Source of the DNA: Cryptomeria japonica
Lineage: Eukaryota; Streptophyta; Pinopsida; Cupressales; Cupressaceae
Length of the DNA: 64,000 bases
NCBI RefSeq assembly: GCF_030272615.1
Contig: NC_081415.1
Location: 108,444,406-108,508,405 of the forward strand
Direction: 5' to 3'
A program made the translations under genes and the position numbers. The notes beneath the pieces are model-generated. The model did not search any database, was not told the DNA's origin, and saw only the letters and a program-made list of their open reading frames with translations. Shown here piece by piece: positions 32,404 through 44,044 of the stretch (within the stretch, counting starts at the first letter, position 1; each line of letters opens with the position of its first letter).

Positions 32404-35400
32404 ATGTCGACGAACAAGGACGCACACGAGCTTGCAGGTACTTCTCGCTTTGAAGTAGAAACAAATATTATAAACCAACTACAAGTCGAGATACCCGTCA
32501 AAATGAAGGATCTCCTGGAAAGTATGCCACACTTGCAGACGGCACTTCTGCAATCCATACTGATAACCCCAGTCGGCCGACCAACACATGGAAGGGACAA
32601 CCTTGGCGAGACGGCGGCAAACCCATTAGCCCTGACGATCAACAATGGTTGACACCCAGCAGTGGTGGAAATGGGTATACTGGGCACCATCTTGACCGAC
32701 ACCATTGTCGACGGCGGGTTGGGAGTAAATGTCTTGCCAGAGGAAACATGGAAAAAATTGGGCAAACCTACTCTCTGGTCGTCCACCTTTAATTTATTGG
32801 GAGCAGACCAACACGGCATCAAGCCGCTTGGCACACTCATGGCGCAGCCAGTAACGATCAGAACACAATCATTCATCTTGAACTTTGTGGTCATCCCATT
32901 GAAGAAGAAGGGATATGATGCCATCCTTGGCAAAGGCTGGCTAGTGGCGGCAAAAGCAAACCACAATTGGAAAAAGAACACCTTGTCCATGTAAAAGGCC
33001 GGCAGAAGATATATCATTGACCTCAAAACGCAACTGGTCAGTGAAGAGTTGGCATTAGAGTCAGAGTCCGACGGGGACGACAGTACGGACGAAGGGAAGG
33101 ATGGCAGGGAACCAGATGACGAAGGCATCTTAGGAATTCAAGCCTGTTCTGAGGACAAGACGGATTCTTTGAGAGGGCTCTTCCATTGGCAAATGGAAGA
33201 CTATGAATTATTGTACGGGTGCAATGTGCTGGAGATCGAAGAAGAACCTGATGAGAACGAGTTCCCGCCAGAGTACGGACAATACAAGGAAGGGTATGCC
33301 CCTGTGGATGACGCACCAGCGCACCAGTTCGACAAGAGTAAGCCCATAAGGTACGAGGAATCCGCACTTAAAATTACAAACCTTGGAGAAACTTCAGAAC
33401 AGAAAAATATTCTCGTCGGCGACGACTGGAATCCGGTCTTGAAGACGGCGGCGTTCAAAATTTTCACAGAGTACAAGGATGTGTTCCCCTGGACATATAA
33501 AGACCTCAAAGGGGTACCACAAGAACTTTGTGTACACCGGATCCCTCTGATTCCCGGAGCCGTGCCTGTACGGAAGAGGCCATACAGGATGAACAAAAAT
33601 TATGCCGCTAGGGTAAATGACGAAATTGACCGCATGCTCGAAGCAGGAATCATCTTCAATGTCCAGACCAGCGAATGGGTATCACCCATTGTGATATGCT
33701 TGAAAAAGGAGGCCGATCAGATAAGAATCTGTGTAGGCTTCAGGTGTTTGAATGCTGTCACAATTAAAGATCCATTTCCCATACCATTCACAGACACCAT
33801 CCTCGAGGAAGTAGCGAGCCACGAAATTTATTCATTTATGGATGGATTCTCCAGATATAATCATATTTCCATTGCAGAGGAGGACAAATTGAAGACCACC
33901 TTTGTCGTAGAAGATGGCATCTATGCATACAACCGGATGCCATTCGGGTTGTGCAACGCGCCAGCTACCTTCCAACGGATAATCCATATTTTCGACAAAA
34001 TGTCCGTAGGAAACTTCGAAGCATTTTTGGACGACTGGTCCATTTACAGCACGGAAGAGGCACATCTCACTGCACTTGGCGAATGCATGGAAAGATGTCG
34101 ACGAGCCCGCCTCACCCTAAATCCCAAGAAATGCAGATTTATGGTGCCTCAAGGCAAGTTGCTAGGGCACATCGTCTACAAGGCCGGACTGAAGACTAAC
34201 CCTGAAAAGGTACGGGTCATTGGGGAGATGGAGGCGCCCGACAATGTCACTAGCGTCAAGTCATTTCTTGGACACATTGGGTATTATAGGCGGTTTATTA
34301 AGAACTTTGCCCAAGTATCATACCCACTTGATATGCTGACACGAAGGGGGGAGCCGTACATCTAGGGGACGGCCCAAGAAGAGGCTTTCCAGGAGTTAAA
34401 GTCACGGTTGGTAGGTGCGCCAATCCTAACATATCCAGACTGGGACAAAGAGTTCCATGTACATGTCGACGCATCCAACTTTGCCATAGGGGCCACACTG
34501 GTGCAAGTTGGTAGCCACGGGCTGGACCACCCAGTGTATTTTGCAAGCCGACTCTTGTCTAAAGCAGAGAAGAATTACAGCACAACGGAGAGAGAAGCCC
34601 TCGGGATGGTATACTTCGTCCAGAAATTCCGACATTACCTATTGGCGACACCATTCACATTTTATGTGGATCACCAAGCGTTGATGTACCTGGTGAACAT
34701 GCCAATCATCCAGGGGCGGATTAGCCAATGGTTGTTGCTGTTACAAGAATTTACATTCAACATCATTGTCAAACCTAGCAAGAGCCATGTCATCGCTGAC
34801 CAGCTATCACGGATCAAGTCTGGAGAGCCGGCCGAAGGTGTTAACGAGGATTTTCCGGACGCCCATCTCTTCCGCATTGCCATCCTTCCTGCCTGGTACA
34901 CGAGTGTGGGTGAATACCTATCAACTTCAAAATTTCCTAAGGAAATGTCGTCAGGCGAAAGACGAAAACTTGTACTAAGAAGTAGAACGTTCCAACTTAT
35001 AAATGGCCTTCTCTACAAGATGGGACCGAACCAGATCCTACGATGATGCGTCTTGGAAGAGGAAATCCCAGGAGTCCTGAGAGAAGCACATGAAGGGGTC
35101 GCAGGAGGACACATGGGACCGGACACGACGGCAAGGAAAGTCTTACTAGCAGGCTTATGGTGGCCGACAGTGCATAATGACGCCAAAGAATGGGTGACAA
35201 GTTGTGATACATGTCAACGCGCTAGACGACCGTTAAAGAGGGATTTTATGCCACTCAACCCGTCGAATGCTCAAGAGCTGTTCGAAAGATGGGGGATAGA
35301 CTTCATTGGTCCGTTGAAACCAAGCCGGGCCCGACGATGTAGATACATTGTCGTGGCGACCGAATACTTGACCAAATGGGTCAAAGCGAGGGCCTTGGCA

Positions 35401-36178
35401 GACAACTCCGCCGTTAGTACGGCGAGATTCATTTATGAACAGAATATCACCCGGTACGGTATACCTATACAGTTGGCAAGTGATAGAGGAGGGCACTTCG
35501 TAAACCACATTATCCGACTGTTGACAACCGAATTCAAAATTTTCCATTCTCTATCAAGTCCGTAACTATCCTCGGGCAAACGGCCAGGCTGAGGCGACCA
35601 ACAAAATCATGGTGTCAGTAATTTATAAGTCCTGCGGGGTTGAGAAGGAGGACTAGGAGGAGCGTCTACTGTCGGTACTTTGGGCGTACCGAACAACTTA
35701 CAAGGTAACCACTAGGCAGACACCATTCCAATTAATGTACGACCAGGAGACTGTGGTGCCAGTGGAATTCATGGTGCCAAGTCTCAGAATTGCCATTGAC
35801 AACAAGTTAGGTGACATGGAAAGCCTCCAGGAGAGACTATACGCCCTGAATAAGTTGGATGAAAGACGGACGATGGCCCAGAGGGCGACGGAGACAGCTC
35901 AGCAACAACGGAAAGCCTGGCACGACAAACATTTAAGAAGGATGCAGTTCACCCCAAGGCAATTGGTATTGAAGTTTAATAGTCGAAATGAAATTAAGCC
36001 AGGCAAGTTCACGGTAAAATGGCTAGGTCCCTTTAAGATTCGCGAAGTTGGCACGCACGGAGCCATCAAGATGTGGACGATGGACGGGATGGAGGTGCCT
36101 GATACTGTAAATGGCTCCAAGTTGAAAATCTATCACCAACGGAGGCAAGAGACGAGGTCCGCCCAGGCAAACAGGTAA
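32404..36178 (+). pseudogene. Pol polyprotein: protease, RT, RNase H, integrase
   Basis: Same frame as gag up to 35565. Protease near 32700 (TIVDGG: D kept, usual DSG/DTG replaced by DGG). RT from about 33500, with RMPFGLCNAPATFQ near 33930 and the catalytic FLDD at 34024-34035. RNase H from about 34400 (HVDASNFAIGATL, DHQALMYL). Integrase from about 35050 has the HHCC zinc site (EAHEGVAGGH ... SCDTCQRA), D in WGIDFIGPL, D in SDRGGHF, and E after a frameshift (ANGQAEATNK near 35585). The C-terminus reads KWLGPFKIREVG. Stops at 32650, 32992, 34363 (TAG where Trp is expected) and 35044 inactivate it. Confidence 0.92.
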
Positions 36179-36520
36179 GTGCGGTCGTATGGAAATGACC
36201 GTACGGTGGGTCCGTACGACCCCGTACGGTGCAATAGGAAAAAAACGGAAAATTAAAAAATATAAAAATGTTGTCGTACGGAAATAACAATACAGTGGGT
36301 TCGTACAGCCGTAGTGTACGGAATTTTTTTTAAAAAAAAAAAGATTAAAAAATTTTAAAACCGTACTGCAGTACGGAAAAAGGCCGTACGGATGTACGGA
36401 ATTGAGTTTTAAAAAATTAATTTAAAATTTAAAAAATCTGTACGGTCGTACTGAAAGGGCCGTACAGAGGTACGGAATTGAGTTTTAAAAAAAGAAAAGA
36501 AAAAAGGGACGTACAGAAAA
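36170..36520. repeat. GTACGG-rich palindromic spacer after pol
   Basis: GTACGG or CCGTAC occurs about a dozen times in 350 bp among A/T runs. It includes CCGTACTGCAGTACGG at 36361-36376, a perfect 16-base palindrome, and CCGTACGG three times. A comparable GTAC-rich stretch follows the truncated pol at 49330-49860. Confidence 0.85.
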
Positions 36521-36788
36521 AAGCTAAAGTTTTTTTTTTTTTGTCATAAGTGTTTTATATGGCATGAATACTCAGGAAATTGCCAAGTTAGAAAATTGTT
36601 GGGTTATAAAGACGTCTGTACGGACAAATCAGCTACTTGCCAGTTAGAAAATTGTCGGGTGATAGCCGCACAATCAAATCAGCCGTACCACATTAGCAAG
36701 GCAAATCCGTACAAAACGAAAGACAGTTAAGACTCGAAATAGTTACAAATCGAACCCCAGACAAGGAATTTTTATTTTATTTTGATTA

Positions 36789-39290
36789 ATGGCGACTGAA
36801 CCTAGGGGATTGAAAAAGCTAGACTGGAGGAAGAAATTGCAAGAAAGAGAAGAGCAAACCAAGAAGGAAACTAGAAAGAAACCTGCTGTAGCAATGGGCG
36901 ACCAAGACAAGGGCAAAGCAATTGCACAAGATGCAGGAAAGGGAAGAGTTACGTAGGTCACCGCAGATACAATTCTATTCGAGGGTTTGGCTGGAACGGT
37001 GTGTAGGCAATGGTGGGAAAATGCCACGAGCCCGTCAGATATTGAGGTAAAAATTGAATTAGCAAAAGCTAGGGTCCATGATGCTATTCAGATGCCCATT
37101 TTTAATATTAAGGAATTCGAACCCTGCCTACGACAAATGATTAAAACATATGATCCTGAACTTCGCACATCGTCATTCAATTTCCAGCACACTGACATCA
37201 TTGTTTCATTTAACTCTGATGATTTTGAGAGAGTATTTGGCATTCCTGACAAGGGTAAAAAGATTGACAAAAAGGTAACAAAGTTGTCCGAGGAAAGAAG
37301 AACCCAGCTATTAAAAGAAATGTGTAGGGACAACTTGACTACAGAAGAATGGAGTCGCATCCTGGATCCGAAGGGAAGAGGTCTGAAGAAGACATTTTTA
37401 AAAATCTGGCATCTGGCAATGTTTACTTGACATAGTACAGAGCAGGCTGACTGGCGCCAACAGAGCGTCGGACACGACAGTACCTATGATCGCATTGATG
37501 GCAGGACTCAGAAAGGGCACGGTGTATGATTGGGCCAGTCTACTGTCAGACAGAGCCCACGACTGTATGATGCTGAAACATAAAGTATTTTATATGTCAC
37601 ATTACGCTATCGGATTATTTTTAGATTCCATGCGGGTACAGGTGCCACCACACCGTAGAGGATGGCAGCCGCGGGATAGAATCAACTCCCTTAAGCCAGC
37701 TATATTTTATTGGTCAGAGCTGGATATTTTGACTACCGCCGAGGGACAGACTAGCGGGAAGAGGAGGAGACAGGTCCACGTAGTGGCGTCGGCCAGTGAC
37801 ATGGATTCAGGACGACATGGCACTAGTGAGGAGGAAAGTGAGGGGTCGGATGATTCAGAGGAAGATAGCACCTTCAAGTTTTCACAGACCGAGCCTTCAG
37901 GTTTTCACAGACCGAGCAGCCAGTACCGCCACAGGAGACCCCCACCACTCAGACAGTATCGTTGGCAAGTGTACCGAGGGGGCATCGTGGAATGCCTGGA
38001 GGGGGAGCTGGCAGGACCGGCCAGGTGGTATTTACTCCAGCATTCCTGACCGTCGGAGGAGAGGGAGGACCATTGGCATCATTTGGAGTCACAGTGGGTA
38101 CCATCTCTACCATCCCCATACCTGGGTTTGGTCAGATGCATCCTCAGCCTCCACCAATCCAGCCATCGCCAGTCACAGCCAAGATGACGACACCAGCGAG
38201 TGCATCAGTACGCATGCCTGTCATCTTGACAGAACCTAGGACAGAGGAGGCCCAGAGGACGGTCGAGGAGAGGCCAGCAAGGGACGATGTCGATTCATGG
38301 CTAGACAGATATGCGGCTCTACCTTCATCCCCACGTAGGCAGGTACCACCCACACCTTCCTACCCTTGTATTCCTTCACCTCCAGGGGTTATCGACTTGG
38401 ACAGTGGCACTAGAAAGCAAGGCGATAGAAAGACACCGCTGGTGGAGGAGGGGGTGGTATCACCGCAGTAGCAGCATCAGGTTGGATGGATTAGAGAGGG
38501 GAGACCTACTGCCATGGTGCAATTCTTAGCCAGGATGGAGGAGGAGGTTCAATTACTGGTTGCCTCGACAGTAGAGGAGTCTGTCGGACAGCTCACTTTG
38601 CGGAGACTCCTTGCGTTTGCTACATCTGGAGTAGCAGTGGCATTTTAGCAGTGTTTTGAGCAGCATGGATGGCCGATGCTTGATCTTCCAGAGATGCGAG
38701 CAGAGTGGCAGAGCCAGGAGGTGGCCGGAGGGAGTCAGACGGATTGAGCAGGCTGTACAAGATAGGTATCTCGAGCTTCGAGAGACTCAGCTCAAGGCGG
38801 ATAGGGCTTAGGAGGAGTTGGCCACTCGCATCCCTGCATTGGAGACAAAGTTAGAGCAGCAACGCACCCATGCTAGGAGTACAAATGAGATCCTTGCCAC
38901 CATGAGAGGAGAATTGAGTGCCGTGAAGGCAGAGTTGGCAATGCAGTCAAATGAGAGAGCCTCAGCAGAATCGAGAGTTGCTACCCTGGCAGCCGAGTTG
39001 GAGGCGAAGCATCAAGAATTGATGGAGGCAGTGTTTCGAGTGAGGAGTTCCCAGGAGCGGCAGTTGCAAGCTGAGCAGGACCTCCGATACCGGACCGACC
39101 AGGTGGTACAGCTTCGGGAGCAGTTGGCAGTAGTAGCCCCAGCCCCTCCACCATCAGGGACGCCTCCCTTACCCCCTCAGCAGTCTGTGTGTAGTTGTTA
39201 TTTTGTGGAGTTCGTAGTTGTTATCTGTTGTAGGCATATCATTCCCATTTTGTTGTTTGTCGTCCGAAGACGACATTTCTTTTTGGGGGG
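36789..39290 (+). pseudogene. Accessory ORF downstream of integrase
   Basis: ATG at 36789 (MATEPRGLKKLDWRKK). An N-terminal domain carries MIKTYDPELRTSSFN and ERVFGIPDKGK, then after a frameshift near 37430, GLRKGTVYDWASLLSDRAHD, MSHYAIGLFLDSM and VPPHRRG. These align in order with HYDPQSRTIVSK, EAFHLPEH, VQGKGTIHWARMISHCLD, MSSYVIYALIRSF and LPHRG in the giant-LTR protein. A Pro/Ser/Glu-rich middle and LTLRRLLAFATSG follow, then a long coiled coil (about 38800-39120; LAAELEAKHQELME). Stops near 36955, 38471 and 38648 and at least two frameshifts break it. No transmembrane segment is seen that would suggest an envelope protein. Function unknown. Confidence 0.7.
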
Positions 39291-39295
39291 GATGA
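39281..39295 (+). other. Polypurine tract of the gypsy element
   Basis: TTTTGGGGGGGATGA immediately before the 3' LTR. The G-run is the likely plus-strand primer. Confidence 0.75.
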
Positions 39296-39574
39296 TGTTG
39301 TCGGGTAATTAAGCAATAAGACATTTAATGTAATTAGAGTTAATGACGCCAGTTAACCCGTCGGTTGTCGACAGTTGACACCGGGTAACTAACCAGTCAC
39401 CTTTATATATTAGCAAGTCCTTGGTCATGGAGACAAGGTTAGTATGGTCATTGTCATTGTACTGACATTATTATGAATCAATGAAGATCTGAGTTTCTTT
39501 GTATTCTGTCATGTTGTATTCTGTCATGTCTATTATTTCTGCAATGCATTGAATTACACTTTATTGGCAAAACA
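39296..39574 (+). repeat. 3' LTR of the gypsy element
   Basis: 279 bp, about 97% identical to 29909-30187, followed by the GATAC target duplication. Confidence 0.95.
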
Positions 39575-40200
39575 GATACAACATTTTCTCCCACATCATA
39601 CTTCAAACACGCTTCACCTTTTTATACCCCTTTGGGTGCCAAAATTATAAAAAAATAGGTCAGCCCTATAAAATTAAATGATAAAATTAAAATTCCATGA
39701 GTTGGCCTCCAATTAAAGCAAACAATGCAACAACCTCTATCATTAATGACAACATTTCCATCAATCTCACTCTGACATCAATGACCATATTTCCAACAAC
39801 CTCCCTTCTTGAACAAAACACACTTTGACATCAATTAAAACATTTCTAACAAAGAGTTCCTTTAGGTTTTTGGTCTACTTGGGTTTACTTGTATTTTTCT
39901 TCAAAACGAAAGGCATTTGACTTCACATGTGAGTTTTGCATGTTATCCAGTTTTCCTCCACATTTTTAGCAGGCGCATTGACTTTAACACATGCTACAAG
40001 AACATGCATCCCTGCATCTTCTCAAAAGACGATTAATTCCACTTATCATTTTAGCAAATTAAAAAGGGAATTTGTACCAAAAGATAAAGTTCATATTCCC
40101 CAAATCACTCCAAATTTGAGGCAGGAAATCTTTACAGATTGTAGAACAAAGAGAATGAAGAAGAAGATTACAAAAAACATTTAAGGAAAATCCAGTCATC
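39575..40200. other. AT-rich flank resembling the giant-LTR promoter region
   Basis: No gene is seen. It resumes the sequence broken at 29908. TTTTTATACCCC followed 40 bp later by AGGTCAGCC resembles CTTTATAGGCGC followed by AGGCCGACT upstream of the accessory gene in the giant LTRs. It may be a remnant of an old family member. Confidence 0.35.
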
Positions 40201-40514
40201 TGATCAAACAATTTGTCTATACAGTCAACATCGGACTAGGAGTACAAAGAGGGGAACCTTGAACTCATAGACATATTCTGTCGACTATCCATCTTAGGGG
40301 AACCAAGAATTGGAGGATCCAAATTGCAGACCCCCGAACAAAGGGAGCACAAGAATGAGTCAAAGCCTAGAAGTACCCAAAATGTTGGGGATGTTGGAGG
40401 CGGACATGTAGAGGACATGCGTGTGGCCGAGAGTATCAGGAAAGCATCAAACGTGGCAATCAGAACAAGGGAGTACGCATGCAAGAAAGACGGTGACTCC
40501 TCCAACAAGTCCTA

Positions 40515-41660
40515 ATGTAGATCGACAGAAACTATCGAAGTTCACGGGGAATGGGTTAGAGAATCCTACACGGCACTGCAGGACATGCGAAACCATTTGG
40601 TTGGCAAGCGGCCGGTTAGATAAAGACTACTTGTTGAGGACATTTCCTACAAAGTTATGAGAAATACGCATTGACTGGTTCTCAGGACTAGAAGAGAAAC
40701 ACATGGAATCATGGGACAGCCTAAAGAAGGCATTCCAGGAGGAATTTAAACTCCTGAGGGCCATTATGAAATTGTTGCTGAAATCTATAATAGCAAACAA
40801 GGAAAGCATGAGAACTTATGGGCATACAAACGTAAGCTCAAGGAGTTGTTGGGTAAGATGGAGAACAAACTAGCCGATGGGTTGAAGAAGAGATGGTTCA
40901 TCGAGGGAAAAAGCACCTCATTATGCAAGAAGATGAGAGTAGTGACTCCATCCTCGTATGTTGATGCTTACAATTGGGATATGGCAATTGAGAGAGAAAA
41001 CAAAACATCCTCCCAAGAAAAAAGGAAGACTGACGACGACAAGAGCACCGAGGGTAGCAGTGACAAAGAATCCAAAACAATTCAGGCCCTATGACGGGAT
41101 ATGATAAGAATGATGAAAAAATTGAAGGTAGAGAAAGGAACCAGTAAAGAAACTAATGAACTGTAGTGTACTGAGTGCAAAAAAAAGGGGCACATGAAAG
41201 GTAATTTTCCTAAAAAGATGTTCTGTGAGATTTGCCAAGTGATGGGTCATTCAATAAAGGAGTGTCCATATAATTTGAAGACTAGAAGTACACAAGTACT
41301 CTTCATGCAAGGAGAGTCTACTTCATCAAAACCACAAAATGTATCATCAAGCAGTTACGGAAATCAACGAGGGCAAAATCAAATACAGTACGACTCCAAA
41401 GGGCATCCTATCATATAGTGCCAACAATGTAGTGAATGGGGACACTTTGCGAGAGACTACTAGAATAAGAAAGACAACGTACAATTATTGTGCAAATGGT
41501 GTGGACTAGATGACCATGAAGACACCAACTGCCCAAAGTAGAAGGGTACTAATATGTTGGACATGGAGGAACAAGATGAGTAAATTCTTGCAATCACGAG
41601 AACAAGCAAAGAAGGCGATGTACTCGGACCTTTGTACAAAGAAGGAGTGACTTCCAAAAG
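40515..41660 (+). pseudogene. Gag remnant of the truncated gypsy relative
   Basis: The reading KLSKFTGNGLENPTRHCRTC, then KKRWFIEGKSTSLCKKMR, then knuckles CTECKKKGHMKGN(F), CEICQVMGHSIKEC, CQQCSEWGHFARD(Y) and CKWCGLDDHEDTNC keeps the four-knuckle layout of the family, though two knuckles have lost the last Cys. Many stops (for example TAG in place of Gln, TGA at 41095) and frameshifts near 40660 and 40760 make it a clear pseudogene. It is more diverged than the gag of the other two family members. Confidence 0.85.
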
Positions 41661-41759
41661 CTAGGGCAGAAGTAGAACAAGCGTTGGCAAAGGAACAAGT
41701 AACCTCCAACTGAACTGCAAGTACGTCATTGTGATCATAGTCAAAGAAGAACATAGGTT

Positions 41760-42199
41760 GGCAAGTGCTACAGACAATTGTACCCATCAAGGTGATAGAC
41801 CTTCTTCAAACTATGTCACAACTGGGAGTGGCAATTACCAACATGATCGGTGACGACAACTCCAGCCATCAGAAACAGAACAAGCCACAAGAGAAATTGA
41901 CGGAGAAACTACCATGTGCAGGGGACGTGGCAAGTGACCAAATGTTGCTGACAATGAGCATTGGTAGGAAGCCAACCGTCATGGAGATGGAAATTAGAAG
42001 AATGAAATTAACAAACACCATTGTCGATGGAGGCTCGAGAGTCAATGTACTACTAGAGGAAACTTGGAAGGGCCTTGGAAAACTTCAACTCTGGCCACCA
42101 ACCTTCAACTTGGTGGGTGTCGACTAGCATGGCATTAAGCCATTGGGGACTTTGATGGCATAGAAGTAACAATTGGCACACGACCTTTTTTCCTATATT
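41760..42199 (+). pseudogene. Protease-region remnant, left part
   Basis: KLTNTIVDGGSRVNVLLEE and GLGKLQLWPPTFNLVGVD match the protease region of the complete gypsy element. TAG follows Asp where the homologue has Gln. Interrupted at 42204 by the copia insertion, with the TCATC duplication. Confidence 0.8.
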
Positions 42200-42204
42200 T
42201 CATC

Positions 42205-42404
42205 TATTAGAATAATATTTAATATTATTACTATTAATGGTCAATAATGTAACTGGTTGTTAGACATCTTACATGTCTACAATAACAGGTAGTTAGAAGT
42301 AGGTGTCTTCATTAATATCTACAACATTTTGCAATCTCTATATATTGTAACCTTTTCTCAGTTAATAGTAACTAAGTTTTTTTACCACTTTATTTTTCTG
42401 AACA
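42205..42404 (+). repeat. 5' LTR of the copia element
   Basis: 200 bp. Its first bases are TATTAG where the 3' copy has TGTTAG, so the terminal TG has mutated. Confidence 0.95.
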
Positions 42405-42417
42405 TGGTATCAGAGCC
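42405..42417 (+). other. Primer-binding site of the copia element
   Basis: TGGTATCAGAGCC, the standard plant initiator tRNA-Met PBS, directly abutting the LTR. Confidence 0.95.
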
Positions 42418-43420
42418 TGGCGACTAAAAATTTAGTCTTCTAAAATTTCGAAAGGAATTTTTAAAGCTTTTGAAGATCATTTTTTCTGCCCTAAAAATCG
42501 CGAATTTTTTTGTAAGGAAAAATCAAGGGTTTTTGTTTTCTGCTTTTCGTGAGTCTTACTCATGAAAAAATGAAACCCTTCTCTGCAAATTCATGGTTTT
42601 TTTTCCAGCATTGGCTCTTCAAAACCCGCAACTTTTCGACGGGATTTTCTGTGCGAAGGGTTTCAGTCAAGATGCGCAACAGAACACGATTTTTTTCTAC
42701 TAAATCGCGAATAACATTTTTGTGACCTGTAACCTACCCTTGTCTGTTTTGGCGCACCTATTTTTACGCGTTTTTCGCTCTTCGCGACCCGTGGTTGTTT
42801 ACTTGCGTGATTTTTTTCGCGACCCTTGGTTGTTTACTTGCATGATTTTTTTCACGGCCCGTGGGTTAGTCTTGTCAGTGGCAACGAAACTTCTGCTATT
42901 TCCGATGTTTTTTTCGTGACGTCTTTGTGTTTCCACTGCCTAGGTTTTTTGTTTTTTTTTTACAAACCCTCTATGATTTTTGCTGCCTAAGGTTTCATTT
43001 TCTGGGTCTGCAAATTTTTTCACGGGTTCCACATTTTCATCTAGGGTTTTGACCCTCTGTTTCAAGTCAAAAAAAAAAAAAAGTTGCTGAATCTTTGTGG
43101 GTTTTTCGAGATCTGAATTGGGTTGTCATTTGATTTTTCTAGGTGCATTGTTTTCTGTACCTTGGTTTTTGAGCCCGCGGATTTGACCCTTCAATCGCAA
43201 AATTATTCTGATTACAAATTCCTTGTGAGTTTTTCAAGAGTTCTTCTAGGTCTTTGTCGGATTTTTTTGGGTCAGTTGGAAATTTTACCTTGAAAACCGT
43301 GCTAGGGTTTCAGTTTCTACCTTCGAATCCGACTTGCAAAATTTTTAAAAACCCTTTGTTTTCATCTACTGGTTTCCGTCTCTTGGAATTCATGCCTTCA
43401 CCAATTCCACCTCGAGGTAC
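42418..43420 (+). other. T-rich untranslated leader of the copia element
   Basis: No ORF of note. T-rich with repeated blocks such as TTTTTCGTGA, TTTTTTCGCGACCC and TTTTTTTCACGG. Composition matches (in reverse) the internal region of the small element at 10890-12879. Confidence 0.6.
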
Positions 43421-44044
43421 GTGATGGCATCTCTAACAAATATAATGCTCGAAAGCAGCCAGAAATTCAACAGTTGCAACTACAACACTTGGAAGCAGCG
43501 TATGTTGACAATTTTTGAGTACCAATGTCTTGATGCAGTTGTTTTGGGCACGTCTCAACATCCAACCACTGCTGGAAAAGATCAGGACAAATGGGATGAG
43601 CGCAACCGTGAAGCAGTCATGCTCATCAAACTCTTCGGCACCGATGAGCAGCTACCTCAAATACCATCAGGAAAAACTGCAAAGGAGATATGGGATCATT
43701 TGAAGAGTCTCCATGAAACCTCTGACAAGAGCAAAGCATTATTTTTGAAGAACATGCTCTTTTCGATTATGATGGACGAAAGGACACCTCTGCAAGATCA
43801 CTTGACAAAGATCAAGGACATTCGTAACCAAATTGAGGCGATTGGTCGCACAATGGAGGAAGAGGACATGGTCATCATCACTCTGAAGAGTTTGCCAAAA
43901 TCTTATGAGCATTTCATCGAAACGCTCAATATCACTTCCACTGACGTCGATTTGAAGTTTTTCGATCTTTGTAACAAGCTTTTACAGCAAGATCGGTGGC
44001 GCAAGCAGTTTGGAAGCAGTACCAATTCCACCACCACCGAGTAA
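43421..44044 (+). pseudogene. Copia gag (N-terminal part)
   Basis: MMASLTNIMLESSQKFNSCN starts a typical copia gag (UBN2-type domain): YNTWKQRMLTIFEYQ, LKSLHETSDKSKALFLKN and ITLKSLPKSYEHFIETLN follow. A TAA at 44042-44044 interrupts the frame. The same frame continues with the basic linker and zinc knuckle, so the stop is a lesion within one gag-pol polyprotein. The product would package element RNA. Confidence 0.9.

Larger units (their letters stand above)
29909..39574 (+). mobile_element. Nearly complete Ty3/gypsy element (9,666 bp), TSD GATAC
   Basis: Identical-length 279-bp LTRs begin TGTTGTCGGG and end GGCAAAACA, flanked by GATAC at 29904-29908 and 39575-39579. Order on +: LTR, PBS, leader ORF, gag, protease, RT, RNase H, integrase, a GTACGG-rich spacer, an accessory ORF with a C-terminal coiled coil, polypurine tract, LTR. 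The tRNA-Asp-like PBS, RT type and extra 3' ORF suggest the Athila/Tat side of plant gypsy elements; no chromodomain is seen. LTRs differ at about 8 of 279 positions, so insertion is fairly recent, yet the coding region has several stops and a frameshift. Confidence 0.93.

Noticed and set aside
36789-39290. Accessory ORF as a retroviral-type envelope gene
   Set aside because: Position fits, but no signal peptide, glycosylation-rich ectodomain or membrane anchor is visible. The C-terminus is a soluble coiled coil.
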